Shown here in pieces: positions 1 through 7,690 of a stretch of DNA of 64,000 nucleotides. How positions within the stretch are numbered: the stretch's first letter is position 1; each line of letters begins with the position of its first letter. Origin of the DNA: Alloalcanivorax marinus (GTDB lineage: Bacteria > Pseudomonadota > Gammaproteobacteria > Pseudomonadales > Alcanivoracaceae); contig NZ_JADDOL010000003.1 of NCBI RefSeq assembly GCF_016906305.1, positions 186,001-250,000 on the forward strand, read 5' to 3'. Under the pieces are notes generated by a model. The model saw only the letters and a list, made by a program, of their open reading frames with translations, ran no database searches and had not been told where the DNA came from. The position numbers were made by a program, and so were the translations under genes.

Positions 1-638
1 CCGCCGCCGGCGTCGGGGCCGGCGAACGGGTGCTGGTGACCGGCGCCAGTGGCGGCGTGGGCACGGCGCTGATTCAGCTGTGCCGGATTCTCGGTGCCAT
101 TCCCTATGCCCTGAGCACGCCGGACAAGGCCGAGGATCTGCGCGCCCTGGGCGCCGAGGCGGTGCTGGACCGTTCGCGCATGGACGACTTCACCGAGGCG
201 GTCAAGGCGGTGACCGGCGGCGCGCCGCTGGACGCGGTGATGGATCTGGTGGGCGGCGCCTTCACCGACCGCTTTATCGACGCCATGATTTTCGATATGG
301 CGGCGCGCAACAGCTATCCGAGGCTGAGCATCGCCGGCGCCAGCGGTGGCAACGTCAGTGAGATTCTGTGGACGCGCATCTACCTCTATCAGGTGCAGGT
401 GTTCGGGGTATCCCACGGCACCCGCGAGGAGGCCGAACAGCTGATCGACTGGATCCGTGACGGCGCCCTCAAGCCCGTGCTCCACGGTGCCTTCCGGCTG
501 TCCGACCTGCACCGGGCGGAACGCTATTTCGTGGAACGCGGCAGCCGCTTCCTGGGCAAGATCGTGATCGTGCCCGATGCCCAGTGGGAGACCCATGGCG
601 CGCCGTTCGCACTGCCCGGGCAAGAGGACGCGCCATGA
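1..638 (+). CDS. MDR-family zinc-type/quinone oxidoreductase, C-terminal part (5' end outside window)
   Basis: The frame is open to the left edge (first full codon at base 3), so only the C-terminal part is present. The start of the visible protein carries the Rossmann dinucleotide motif GASGGVG, followed by a typical medium-chain dehydrogenase/reductase (MDR) layout and a C-terminal 'GKIVIVP' strand near the end. The family reduces or oxidises alcohols, quinones or enones with NAD(P)H in the cytoplasm; the substrate cannot be read here because the N-terminal substrate domain is missing. The stop overlaps the ATG of the next gene (ATGA at 635-638), so the two are translationally coupled and probably act on related metabolites. 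Confidence 0.8.
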   Translation, partial: AAGVGAGERVLVTGASGGVGTALIQLCRILGAIPYALSTPDKAEDLRALGAEAVLDRSRMDDFTEAVKAVTGGAPLDAVMDLVGGAFTDRFIDAMIFDMAARNSYPRLSIAGASGGNVSEILWTRIYLYQVQVFGVSHGTREEAEQLIDWIRDGALKPVLHGAFRLSDLHRAERYFVERGSRFLGKIVIVPDAQWETHGAPFALPGQEDAP

Positions 639-1681
639 AGGACCAGCTGACGCTGCAACTGCTCGACACCCACGCCGGCGGCGATGTGAGCCGCATCGTC
701 ACCGGTGGGGTCGATCCGCTGCCCGGCGACACGGTACGCCAGAAAATGGAATACCTGCGGGACGACGCGGATGGCCTGCGGCGGCTGTTGCTGGAGGAGC
801 CCTATGGCGCGCCGGAAATGTCCGTGGACCTGATCGTGCCGGCGTCGGACCCGCGCGCGGAAATCGGCTACATCATCATGGAGGTGATGGGCTATCCGAT
901 CTATTCCGGGTCCAACACCATCTGCACCGCCACCGCTCTGCTGGAGAGCGGACTGATCGCCAAACGCGAGGGGCTGCAGAGTTTCATGCTGGAATCGCCG
1001 GCGGGGCTGGTGCACATCGACGCCCGGGTGGAGAACGGCCGGGTGGAGGCCATCACCTGCGGCGGCCTGCCCAGTTACATCGACACCTACCGGGCTTCCA
1101 TCCATGTGCCGAGCCTGGGCGACGTGACGTACAGCGTGGCCTACAGCGGCGGCTTCTACGCCCTGTTGGACGCCCGCGAGCTGGGCTTTCATCTGACCCG
1201 CGACGAGGAGGCCGACCTGGCCCGCTGCGCCGGCGCCATCGTCGAGGCGATCCAGACCCGGCGGGGCTTCTCCCATTACGCCCTGGGCGACGTGGGGCCC
1301 TTGCCCTTTCTGCATTTCATGGGGCCGGAGGAGCGGGTGGCCGACGATTATTACCGCTCCCGCTCCGCCACCTACGTGCACCCCGGTGTGATCTGCCGCA
1401 GCACCACCGGCACCGGCACCTCGGCGCGGCTGGCGTTGATGCACCATGAAGGGCGCATCCGGCCCGGCGACCGGCTGGAAACCGTATCGCTGCGGGAGTC
1501 GGGCTTCGTCGGTGAGTTTCTGGGAGTGGACACCCTGGGCGAGCGCGGCCACGACGTGGTGCGCAACACCATTACCGGCAAGGCGCACATTCTGGCGCGC
1601 TCGGAGACGGTGGTGAACTGCGACGATCCGATGGTCTCCTGCGCCGGGCTGCACCACATCCTCTCTTCCCGGTCTTTATAG
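635..1681 (+). CDS. Proline-racemase-superfamily protein with Ser/Thr in place of the catalytic Cys pair
   Basis: A 348-residue protein of the proline racemase / hydroxyproline epimerase / trans-3-hydroxyproline dehydratase superfamily. The start at 635 is set by the ATGA overlap with the upstream gene. The two active-site loops are recognisable: 'YSGSNTIC' (residues 90-97) corresponds to the family's M-C-G-H loop, and 'CRSTTGTGTSARLAL' (254-268) corresponds to D-R-S-P-C-G-T-G. By eye the acid/base cysteines are replaced by Ser91 and Thr258. In this family a Thr at the second site is known from 3-hydroxyproline dehydratases, so a dehydratase is more likely than a racemase, but the Ser/Thr combination is unusual. 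The MDR partner upstream could act on the product. The superfamily assignment is firm; the reaction is not. Confidence 0.8.
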   Translation: MKDQLTLQLLDTHAGGDVSRIVTGGVDPLPGDTVRQKMEYLRDDADGLRRLLLEEPYGAPEMSVDLIVPASDPRAEIGYIIMEVMGYPIYSGSNTICTATALLESGLIAKREGLQSFMLESPAGLVHIDARVENGRVEAITCGGLPSYIDTYRASIHVPSLGDVTYSVAYSGGFYALLDARELGFHLTRDEEADLARCAGAIVEAIQTRRGFSHYALGDVGPLPFLHFMGPEERVADDYYRSRSATYVHPGVICRSTTGTGTSARLALMHHEGRIRPGDRLETVSLRESGFVGEFLGVDTLGERGHDVVRNTITGKAHILARSETVVNCDDPMVSCAGLHHILSSRSL

Positions 1682-1802
1682 TGTTTTGCAAACCCCGGGT
1701 TTCCGTGGGCGGTGGCGGGCTGCACACTGAGTGTCACATCGCATGCTTCACATCGCGCGTTCCCATACCGCGTAACACGGCTGAACAACGAAAGGAGGCA
1801 CC

Positions 1803-2159
1803 ATGTACAGCGCTGAGTACGCCACCAACCACCCGACCCGTGACGAAATCCAGGGCATTGTCGAGCCCACCGTGCTCGAGTTCGGCAGCCCGGACTGCCC
1901 CTACTGCCAGAAAACCGAGCCGATGGTGAAGGCCGCCTTCCAGGACTTTCCCGGTATCAGCCACGTCAAGCTGGCGGATCACGAGGACAAGATGCTGGGC
2001 CGCGCGTTCAACGTGGACAAGTGGCCGACGCTGATCTTTATTCAGGAAGGTCGGGAAGTGAGCCGCCTGGTGCGGCCGGAGAATGAGGACGCGATCCGCG
2101 ACCGCATGGAAGACATCGACGCCAATCCGGCGCGCAGTGCACAAAGCGGCGGCTCCTGA
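1803..2159 (+). CDS. Small thioredoxin-like protein (CPYC motif)
   Basis: A 118-residue cytoplasmic thioredoxin-fold protein without a signal peptide. The redox motif is Cys-Pro-Tyr-Cys ('SPDCPYCQKTEP', residues about 32-43), more glutaredoxin-like than the usual WCGPC; the cis-proline region is 'KWPTLIFI'. A strong ribosome site (AAAGGAGG at 1791-1798) precedes the ATG. The C-terminal 15 residues (from about 'NPARSAQSGGS') look disordered. A paralogue with WCGHC lies at 43624-43950 and shares the patterns 'VLEFG', 'LGR-F-V', 'WPTLIF' and 'VRP'. The client is unknown. It stands alone and ends in a hairpin shared with the convergent porin gene. Confidence 0.8.
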   Translation: MYSAEYATNHPTRDEIQGIVEPTVLEFGSPDCPYCQKTEPMVKAAFQDFPGISHVKLADHEDKMLGRAFNVDKWPTLIFIQEGREVSRLVRPENEDAIRDRMEDIDANPARSAQSGGS

Positions 2160-2170
2160 GGGAGCCGCCG
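2147..2170. terminator. 10-bp GC hairpin at the 3' end of the thioredoxin-like gene
   Basis: Arms CGGCGGCTCC and GGAGCCGCCG pair perfectly around a TGAG loop, and the gene's TGA stop lies in that loop. No good U-tract follows on either strand, so it is either a Rho-assisted/bidirectional terminator or a 3'-end stabiliser between two convergent genes. Confidence 0.4.
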
Positions 2171-2191
2171 AAAAGTGGACCGATAGAAGTG

Positions 2192-2209
2192 GATTCGCCC
2201 GGGCGAATC
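2192..2209. other. 18-bp perfect palindrome over the porin stop codon
   Basis: The sequence GATTCGCCCGGGCGAATC is its own reverse complement and overlaps the stop codon of the leftward porin gene. With the 2147-2170 hairpin it gives two stems in the 60 bases between convergent genes. This suits a bidirectional transcription end, although no T-run is seen. Confidence 0.4.
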
Positions 2210-3260
2210 AGAACTTGAAGCGGCTGCCGACGCCGTAGGTGTTGCCGTCGCCGGTGTCTTCCAGGTCGTCGTGCATGTAGGCCACGTACACGTCCAGCAC
2301 TTCGTTGAACGGGTAGTCGTAGCCCACGGTCCAGGTGTCGCGCTCGGTGTCGCGGCTGCCGCTGTAGTCGGTGTTGGCGTAGGAGGCGAGGGCGAAACCC
2401 TTGCCCACCGGTACCGACACGCCGGCCTGGCCGGTGTCGGTGTCGATATCGCCACCGGCGGTGCCGGTTTCCAGCTGCTGCCAGGACGCGAACACCTTCA
2501 CCACGCCGAAGTCGTAGCTGGCGCCGGCCATCAGACCATCCTGTTCCAGGGCGCCCAGCGCGCCCGCATCCCCCACGCCGCCGTTGGTGTCGATGGCGCC
2601 TTCCTCGATGCTGTGACCGGCGGCGGTCAGCATCAGTCCGCCGGCGCGGTAGGTCAGGCTGCCGCCCACCCGGTTGGCGCCGCTGTCGCCTTCCTGCTCG
2701 CCGAACGCGTACATCAGATTGGCGGTCACGCCGCCCATGGACGGTGAGGTGTAGGACAGCGCGTTGGCCCAGGCGGAGTCACCGGCGATGGGGCCGTTGT
2801 TACCCCCCAGGAAGGAGTGCTGAATCAGCGGCGAGAAGCCGAAGGCGCCGCCGAACGGGTTGGAAATCAGCGTCGGCACGAACATGGGCGCGGTGCTGCG
2901 GCCCGCTTTCAAGGTACCGAAATCCCCCACCACGCCGATATAGGCATTCCGGGCGAAGAACTCGTCACCGCCGTAGCGGCGGTCCTCACCGGTGTCCGGG
3001 CGCAGGAAGCTTTCCACCACGGCCACGCCTTTCATGCCATTGGGCAGGTCGGTGCTGACCTTGGCGCCCAGGAAGGAAGTGGTAAAGCCGCCGGCATCCA
3101 GCTTGGCGGTGCTGCCGTCGCTGCCCGGCAGTTCCTTGCTGCCGGCCCAGACATCGAGCACGCCATAGAAAGTGGCGTCGGTGTCGGCATGGGCCAGGCC
3201 GCTGAGCGCGGTCAGGGACGTGGCGGTCGCCAGCAGGGCGGTGTGCAGAGTGCGTTTCAT
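2208..3260 (-). CDS. Outer-membrane porin, general Gram-negative type (paralogue 1)
   Basis: A 350-residue secreted beta-barrel protein. Residues 1-25 are a Sec signal peptide ending 'GLAHA-DT', and the C-terminus ends in Phe ('VGSRFKF') as expected for BAM-assembled porins. The interior alternates short amphipathic strands with Gly/Asp-rich loops, and the size fits a 16-strand trimeric porin. It closely resembles the porin at 30815-31870; shared blocks include 'FLRPDTGED', 'DEFF-RNAYIG' and 'FGFSP'. The gene is divergent from the IclR/amidohydrolase/ABC module, with 662 bases between them, so it may provide outer-membrane entry for that island's substrate. Solute specificity cannot be read from sequence. 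Confidence 0.85.
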   Translation of the reverse strand: MKRTLHTALLATATSLTALSGLAHADTDATFYGVLDVWAGSKELPGSDGSTAKLDAGGFTTSFLGAKVSTDLPNGMKGVAVVESFLRPDTGEDRRYGGDEFFARNAYIGVVGDFGTLKAGRSTAPMFVPTLISNPFGGAFGFSPLIQHSFLGGNNGPIAGDSAWANALSYTSPSMGGVTANLMYAFGEQEGDSGANRVGGSLTYRAGGLMLTAAGHSIEEGAIDTNGGVGDAGALGALEQDGLMAGASYDFGVVKVFASWQQLETGTAGGDIDTDTGQAGVSVPVGKGFALASYANTDYSGSRDTERDTWTVGYDYPFNEVLDVYVAYMHDDLEDTGDGNTYGVGSRFKF

Positions 3261-3922
3261 GAGTGGTTCCTCTTATTCGAATGAGTCATGCGGGCCGGAT
3301 CAGGCGGTCCGGGTCACCGCTTTTCTTCTTGCATACAAGAATCGTCATTATCGGGCTTGGCACGTCTCCCGTTGTCCAAATCAGCCCGTTTTGGTGCACT
3401 CCCTGCGAACAAAAGCCTCTCGTGGCCGCTTTCCACTGAGTGTTTTGCGGTCTTTATGGCGCATTCTATGGGGATGTTGGCTCGCTCAGAGCCTTATAGA
3501 AGGCTGAAAGGCTTAGTGTTTTTGTGATAACTCACTGTTTTTTTTTGGGTTTTTCTCTCTTTTGTTTTTATGGGGTTGGGGAAAGCTAATCATGTATACA
3601 TGACTGAATCAAGGTATGCATTGAAACCGTCTTGCCCTCCGGGAACATCGGCGGAAAGAGGCGGACCTTGAGTGAAAGGATGGGATCGGAACAGGGGGAG
3701 GTCCCGGCGCCTTTTTAAGGGAAAGTATGTTGCTCTTTTTGTCCGGAAATACAGGACAAAAAATATGATTTATTATTGAGCAGTATCATGGGGCGAACAG
3801 GCTTTTTTTAAAAACTCATAAATAACAATGATTTAGCTCTATTTTTCCACATTTGACATCCCGAATTGCTCGCGAGCATGTTAGAGGCATACTTTGCGTG
3901 ATTCGTCATGTGGGACATAAGA
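3261..3922. promoter_or_regulatory. AT-rich divergent control region between porin 1 and the first IclR module
   Basis: 662 bases without a convincing gene, clearly AT-richer than the flanks. It contains a 14-bp perfect palindrome TCATGTATACATGA (3590-3603), an inverted repeat with arms TTTTGTCC / GGACAAAA around 9 bases (3737-3761), a consensus -35 TTGACA (3853-3858) facing the IclR gene, and a perfect palindrome TGCTCGCGAGCA (3867-3878) between that -35 and a weak -10-like CATGTT (3877-3882). The last arrangement suits a repressor or activator site over the promoter. Which protein binds which site is not shown. Confidence 0.5.
3867..3878. promoter_or_regulatory. Candidate operator palindrome within the IclR-1 promoter
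   Basis: TGCTCGCGAGCA is a perfect 12-bp palindrome nine bases after a consensus TTGACA -35 element and about 45 bases before the IclR start. Its position between -35 and -10 is what one expects of an autoregulatory operator. No matching site was found upstream of the second IclR gene, which weakens a simple shared-operator model. Confidence 0.35.
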
Positions 3923-4705
3923 ATGAGTAAAGACAACGCTTCCTCACTGGATCGGGTGCTCGACATTCTGCTGCTGTTCGCGGGGCACGGGCATGTGGTG
4001 ACCCGCACCGAGATCGAACGCCGTTTCGGACTGTCACGCAGCTCCGCCTACCGTTATCTGCACACGCTGCGCCGCCGTGGCCTGATCACCGGCATGGCGC
4101 GCAGTGGCGAGTACGTGCTCAGCCCCGGGTTCGCCCGGCTGGTGGCGCTCACCGAGGAGCACGGCCGGGACATGGCCGCCCTGGTGCGTCCCATTCTGCG
4201 GGAATTGGCCGGTATGACCGGGGAAACCGCGCTGGTCACCCACCGGGTGGGGGAGCGGGTGCTCTGCGTCGGTTTCCAGGAAGGCCCGCGGGTGGTGCGG
4301 GTGGGTCTGGCGCCGGCCCTGGACACACCACTGTACGTGGGCTCGTCGGCCAAGGTGCATCTGGCCCATATGCCGGAGTACGACATTCAGCGTGTGCTGG
4401 AACACTGCGCCACCCTGAGCCCGGAGCAGTGGTCCGGCGACGCCGGGCGCCTGGAGCAGGAACTGCGGGACATCCGCGAGCGCGGCTACGCCACCAGCGC
4501 CGGCGAGCTGGAAACCGGGGTGTTCAGCACCTCGGTGCCGGTGTTCTGCCACGACGGCTCCCTGCTGGCGGCGGTCACCGTGGCCGCCGTGGGCGACCGG
4601 GCGGAGAACCCGGAGCACGGTCTGCTCGACCATCTGCGCATCGCCGCCGCCCGCATCACCCGCGAATGGCCGCGCTCGCAGCACGGCGTACGGCAGGCGG
4701 GCTGA
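3923..4705 (+). CDS. IclR-family transcriptional regulator (module copy 1)
   Basis: A 260-residue regulator. Residues 8-70 form a winged helix-turn-helix ('TEIERRFGLSRSSAYRYLH'), and the remainder is the IclR effector-binding domain, with the conserved 'RERGYATSAGELETG' near residue 190. The ATG at 3923 is preferred over an in-frame ATG at 3908 because the paralogue at 17683 begins at the equivalent residue and GGGA lies at a suitable distance upstream. It precedes the amidohydrolase gene by 4 bases and likely controls the module and perhaps the whole amn island. The recognition helix is the same as in the second copy, so the two proteins may share operators. The ligand is unknown. Confidence 0.9.
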   Translation: MSKDNASSLDRVLDILLLFAGHGHVVTRTEIERRFGLSRSSAYRYLHTLRRRGLITGMARSGEYVLSPGFARLVALTEEHGRDMAALVRPILRELAGMTGETALVTHRVGERVLCVGFQEGPRVVRVGLAPALDTPLYVGSSAKVHLAHMPEYDIQRVLEHCATLSPEQWSGDAGRLEQELRDIRERGYATSAGELETGVFSTSVPVFCHDGSLLAAVTVAAVGDRAENPEHGLLDHLRIAAARITREWPRSQHGVRQAG

Positions 4706-4709
4706 TCCG

Positions 4710-6077
4710 ATGACCACCACCTTGTTCAGCGGCGGTCACGTACTGACCCAGGACGCCGAAGGCCGGGAATACCGCGACGGCTGCGTGCTGGTCCGCGACG
4801 ACCGCATCGCCTTCGTCGGCGCCGCCGCGGACCGGCCGATGGAGCCCGTGGACCGGGTCATCGACGTCACCGGCAAGCTGGTGATGCCAGGGCTGATCAA
4901 TGGCCACTCCCATCTGTGCATGGTGTTCGGCCGCACCCTGGGGCCGGAGAAGCGGCTGCTGGAGTGGCTCGACGTACAGATGCCGCTGATGGCGGCGTTC
5001 GACCAGGAAGCCATGTACGTGGCGCAGATGCTGGGTTGCCTGGAGAACCTGAAGAACGGCAATACTTCGGTGGTGGAGAATCTGTTTTCCACACACCCGG
5101 AAGGCTATCCGCCGGAAGACGCCGCCTTTCAGGCGATGCGCGATGCCGGCATCCGCGGCACCGTGGCGCGGGCTTTCGAAGGGCGCCATTTCCATCCCGA
5201 CTTCATGGAAACCCTGGATCAGCAGGCGCGCCGGGTCACCGACCTGGCGCACCGCTGGCAGGGCGCCGAGGACGACCGTCTGCGGCTGGCCATCGGACCG
5301 CTGCTGCCCTGGTGCATGACCGAGGAGATGTACCGGGAAACCCGCGCCCTGGCGAACGATCTGTCCCTGTGCCTGCACATGCACGTGGCGGAATCACCGG
5401 AATTCAATCAGCTGATCGCCCGGCATTTCGGTCGCGATATCCGCCAGGTGGAACTGCTTGAGGAAACCGGTTGCCTGGGGCCGGACGTGCAGGTGGCGGC
5501 GGTGTCGGATGTGTCCGCCCACGAAATCGAGCTGCTGGCGCGCAGCGACACCCGCGTGCTGCTGGACCCGCCCACGCGGCTGTTCTGGGGCACCGGCTTT
5601 CCCGCTCTGAAACCGTTCCTGGACGCGGGGCTCACCTGCGGCCTGGCCACCAACGGGCCGGCCGCCAACTGCGGCCAGGACCTGTTCGAAAGCATGAAAT
5701 ACGCCTGCGCCACCGCCAAGACCGCGGCCAACGATCCGCTGGCGCTGAGCCGCCACCGGGTGCTGCGCATGGCCACCAGCGAGGGCGCCCGCGCCATCGG
5801 CCGCGACGGCCAGACCGGCCGCCTGGAAGCCGGTTTGAAAGCGGACCTGATCACCGTCGATCTGCGGCAACCGCACCTGACGCCCAACCTGGATACCGCC
5901 GCGGCGCTGGTGTTCAGCGCCAAGGGCACGGACGTGCGCGATGTGATGGTGGACGGCCGGTTGCTGATCGAGAACCGCGAGCCGCTGTTTATCGACGAGG
6001 GCGCGTTGCTGCGTCAGGCCGAACAGATCGCCCGGCGCTGCCTGCGCGCCGCCGGACTCTCTCACTTATGTCCATAA
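4710..6077 (+). CDS. Amidohydrolase-superfamily protein with incomplete metal site (module copy 1)
   Basis: A 455-residue protein of the TrzN/AtzB/8-oxoguanine-deaminase-like amidohydrolase group (urease-type small beta domain at both ends, TIM barrel between). Present: the strand-1 motif H66-S-H68 in 'MPGLINGHSHL', and 'LHMHVAE' (H225, E228). Missing by eye: the usual A-H-C histidine is replaced in 'VAAVSDVSAHEI' (about 262-272), and the catalytic Asp of T-D-G becomes Asn315 in 'ATNGPAANCGQDLF'. The same changes occur in the paralogue at 18483, so this is a conserved subfamily and not decay. Relatives hydrolyse C-N bonds in heterocycles. By context it may help make 2-aminophenol from a precursor, but activity is unproven. 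It sits between the IclR and ABC-permease genes. Confidence 0.8.
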   Translation: MTTTLFSGGHVLTQDAEGREYRDGCVLVRDDRIAFVGAAADRPMEPVDRVIDVTGKLVMPGLINGHSHLCMVFGRTLGPEKRLLEWLDVQMPLMAAFDQEAMYVAQMLGCLENLKNGNTSVVENLFSTHPEGYPPEDAAFQAMRDAGIRGTVARAFEGRHFHPDFMETLDQQARRVTDLAHRWQGAEDDRLRLAIGPLLPWCMTEEMYRETRALANDLSLCLHMHVAESPEFNQLIARHFGRDIRQVELLEETGCLGPDVQVAAVSDVSAHEIELLARSDTRVLLDPPTRLFWGTGFPALKPFLDAGLTCGLATNGPAANCGQDLFESMKYACATAKTAANDPLALSRHRVLRMATSEGARAIGRDGQTGRLEAGLKADLITVDLRQPHLTPNLDTAAALVFSAKGTDVRDVMVDGRLLIENREPLFIDEGALLRQAEQIARRCLRAAGLSHLCP

Positions 6078-6104
6078 AAAATCCCTATCAATAAGGAGAA
6101 TTCA

Positions 6105-6848
6105 GTGTTCGTTAAGGTGGGATCCATCATTGCCGCGGTACTGGCGTGGCTCGGGCTGTCCTTTCTGTTTCCGGAAACGATTTTGCCCGGGCCCTTTCAG
6201 ACGACAATGGTGCTGGCGGAAAACTTCGCCAACGGGGAAATTTTCCAACACCTGTTCGCCACGCTCGGGCGCGTCCTGGGGGGCCTGGCGCTGGCCATGG
6301 CCATCGGCATCCCGGTGGGCGTGATCATGGGCGTGAACCGCTTCGCCGAGAAAACCCTGGATATCTGGGTGATGGTGGCGCTGACGGTACCCAGCCTCTG
6401 TTATGCCATCTTCGCGTTCATCTGGATCGGCCTCAACGAAACCGCCGCCATCGTCGCCATCGGCCTCACCTCGGCGCCCTCCATCGCCATCAACCTGTGG
6501 GAAGGGGTCAAGAACATCGACACCCGCCTGTTCAAGATGGCCAAGGTTTTCAATGCGTCGCGCTGGGTGATCATCCGTCGCGTGCTGTTCCCTCAGGTGC
6601 TGCCTTACATCATGGCGTCGCTGCGCTTCGGCCTGGGCATCGTCTGGAAAATCACCGTACTGGTGGAGCTGCTCGGGCGGCCGGACGGTGTCGGTTTCGA
6701 ACTCTTCTACTGGTACCAGCTCGCCGACATGCAGCAAGTGCTGGCGTGGACCCTGCTGTTCACCATCGTGATGCTCTTTATCGAGCTGGTCATCCTGCAA
6801 AACATGGAGCGCAAATTGTTCTCCTGGCGTCCCAAGGTGAAGATCTAA
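6105..6848 (+). CDS. ABC transporter permease, TauC/SsuC type (module copy 1)
   Basis: A 247-residue inner-membrane protein with about six hydrophobic segments. The cytoplasmic EAA-type loop is recognisable ('MAKVFNASRWVIIRRVLFPQ', near residues 145-164). The start is GTG at 6105 with AAGGAG seven bases upstream. The family imports small organic molecules such as taurine, alkanesulfonates, nitrate, aromatics or pyrimidine precursors together with a periplasmic binding protein. The stop overlaps the ATPase start (TAATG), a sign of stoichiometric expression. Large blocks are identical to the second copy at 19887-20630, including a central run of more than 40 residues, so both probably carry related solutes. 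Confidence 0.92.
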   Translation: MFVKVGSIIAAVLAWLGLSFLFPETILPGPFQTTMVLAENFANGEIFQHLFATLGRVLGGLALAMAIGIPVGVIMGVNRFAEKTLDIWVMVALTVPSLCYAIFAFIWIGLNETAAIVAIGLTSAPSIAINLWEGVKNIDTRLFKMAKVFNASRWVIIRRVLFPQVLPYIMASLRFGLGIVWKITVLVELLGRPDGVGFELFYWYQLADMQQVLAWTLLFTIVMLFIELVILQNMERKLFSWRPKVKI

Positions 6849-7651
6849 TGGATAAAGGAATCAGCATCAAAGGCCTGGTCAAGGAATACCCGGGCCACCG
6901 TCAAGGCGAACGCGGGCATCGCGTGCTCAACGGCCTGGACCTGTCCATCGCCGACAACGAATTCGTCTGCATTCTCGGCCCGTCCGGCTGTGGCAAGTCC
7001 ACTCTGCTGAACACGCTGTCCGGTCTCGACAACGACTACAGCGGCGAGGTGAGTTTCGGCGGCCGTCCGGTGGGCCGCAACGGCAAGCCGCCGGTGAAGA
7101 TGGGCTACCTGTTCCAGGACCCGCGCCTGCTGCCCTGGCTGACCGCCGAGCGCAACGTGGACTTCGTGCTGGAAAACTCCGACGTGCCCAAGGCCCGCTG
7201 GGCGGAGATCAAGAACCACTATTTCGCGCTCACCGGCCTGGAAGCCTTCCGGCATCACTACCCCCATGAACTCTCCGGCGGCATGGCCCAACGCCTGTCC
7301 CTGGTGCGCGCCCTGGCCATCGAGCCGGACGTGCTGTTCATGGACGAGCCGTTCAGCGGCCTTGATGAACTCACCGCCCGGCGCATGCGGGTGGACCTGC
7401 TGGACATCTGGAGCCGCACCGGCAAGACCATTCTGTTCATCACCCACAACAGCTATGAGGCCACCTTCCTGGCCGACCGGGTGGTGGTGCTTTCCCAGGG
7501 CAACATCCGCGAGGAGATCCGCGTGGAGGTGCCCCGTCCGCGGGATTACGACGACCCCGCCCTGTTCGATATCAGCAAACAGGTGTCCGCCAACTTTATC
7601 GCCGCCGCCGAAGAAGCGGAGCGTGCGCGCCTGGAACAACAGGCCGGCTGA
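6848..7651 (+). CDS. ABC transporter ATPase, TauB/SsuB type (module copy 1)
   Basis: A 267-residue nucleotide-binding subunit. It shows Walker A 'GPSGCGKST', Q-loop 'LFQDPRLLPW', signature 'LSGGMAQRLSLVRAL', Walker B 'VLFMDEPFSGLD' and the switch histidine in 'FITHN'. The start is fixed by the TAATG overlap with the permease gene; a longer open frame begins inside the permease gene but has no ribosome site. It powers import by the 6105 permease with the binding protein at 7691. It differs from the copy at 20627 mainly in a short insertion after residue 15 ('GHRQGERGHR') and at the C-terminus. Confidence 0.93.
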   Translation: MDKGISIKGLVKEYPGHRQGERGHRVLNGLDLSIADNEFVCILGPSGCGKSTLLNTLSGLDNDYSGEVSFGGRPVGRNGKPPVKMGYLFQDPRLLPWLTAERNVDFVLENSDVPKARWAEIKNHYFALTGLEAFRHHYPHELSGGMAQRLSLVRALAIEPDVLFMDEPFSGLDELTARRMRVDLLDIWSRTGKTILFITHNSYEATFLADRVVVLSQGNIREEIRVEVPRPRDYDDPALFDISKQVSANFIAAAEEAERARLEQQAG

Positions 7652-7659
7652 CGCCGGCC
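7642..7659. other. Intercistronic hairpin before binding-protein gene 1
   Basis: GGCCGGC and GCCGGCC pair around the TGAC that contains the ATPase stop codon. It is a compact 7-bp stem without a U-tract. Together with the stem at 8698-8731 it flanks the binding-protein gene, an arrangement often linked to mRNA segment stability. Confidence 0.35.
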
Positions 7660-7690
7660 CTACTACAACGAGTACTTCGGGAGCATACCG

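Noticed and set aside
3908-3922. Earlier ATG for the first IclR gene
   Set aside because: No ribosome site is seen, and the paralogue at 17683 begins at the position equivalent to 3923.
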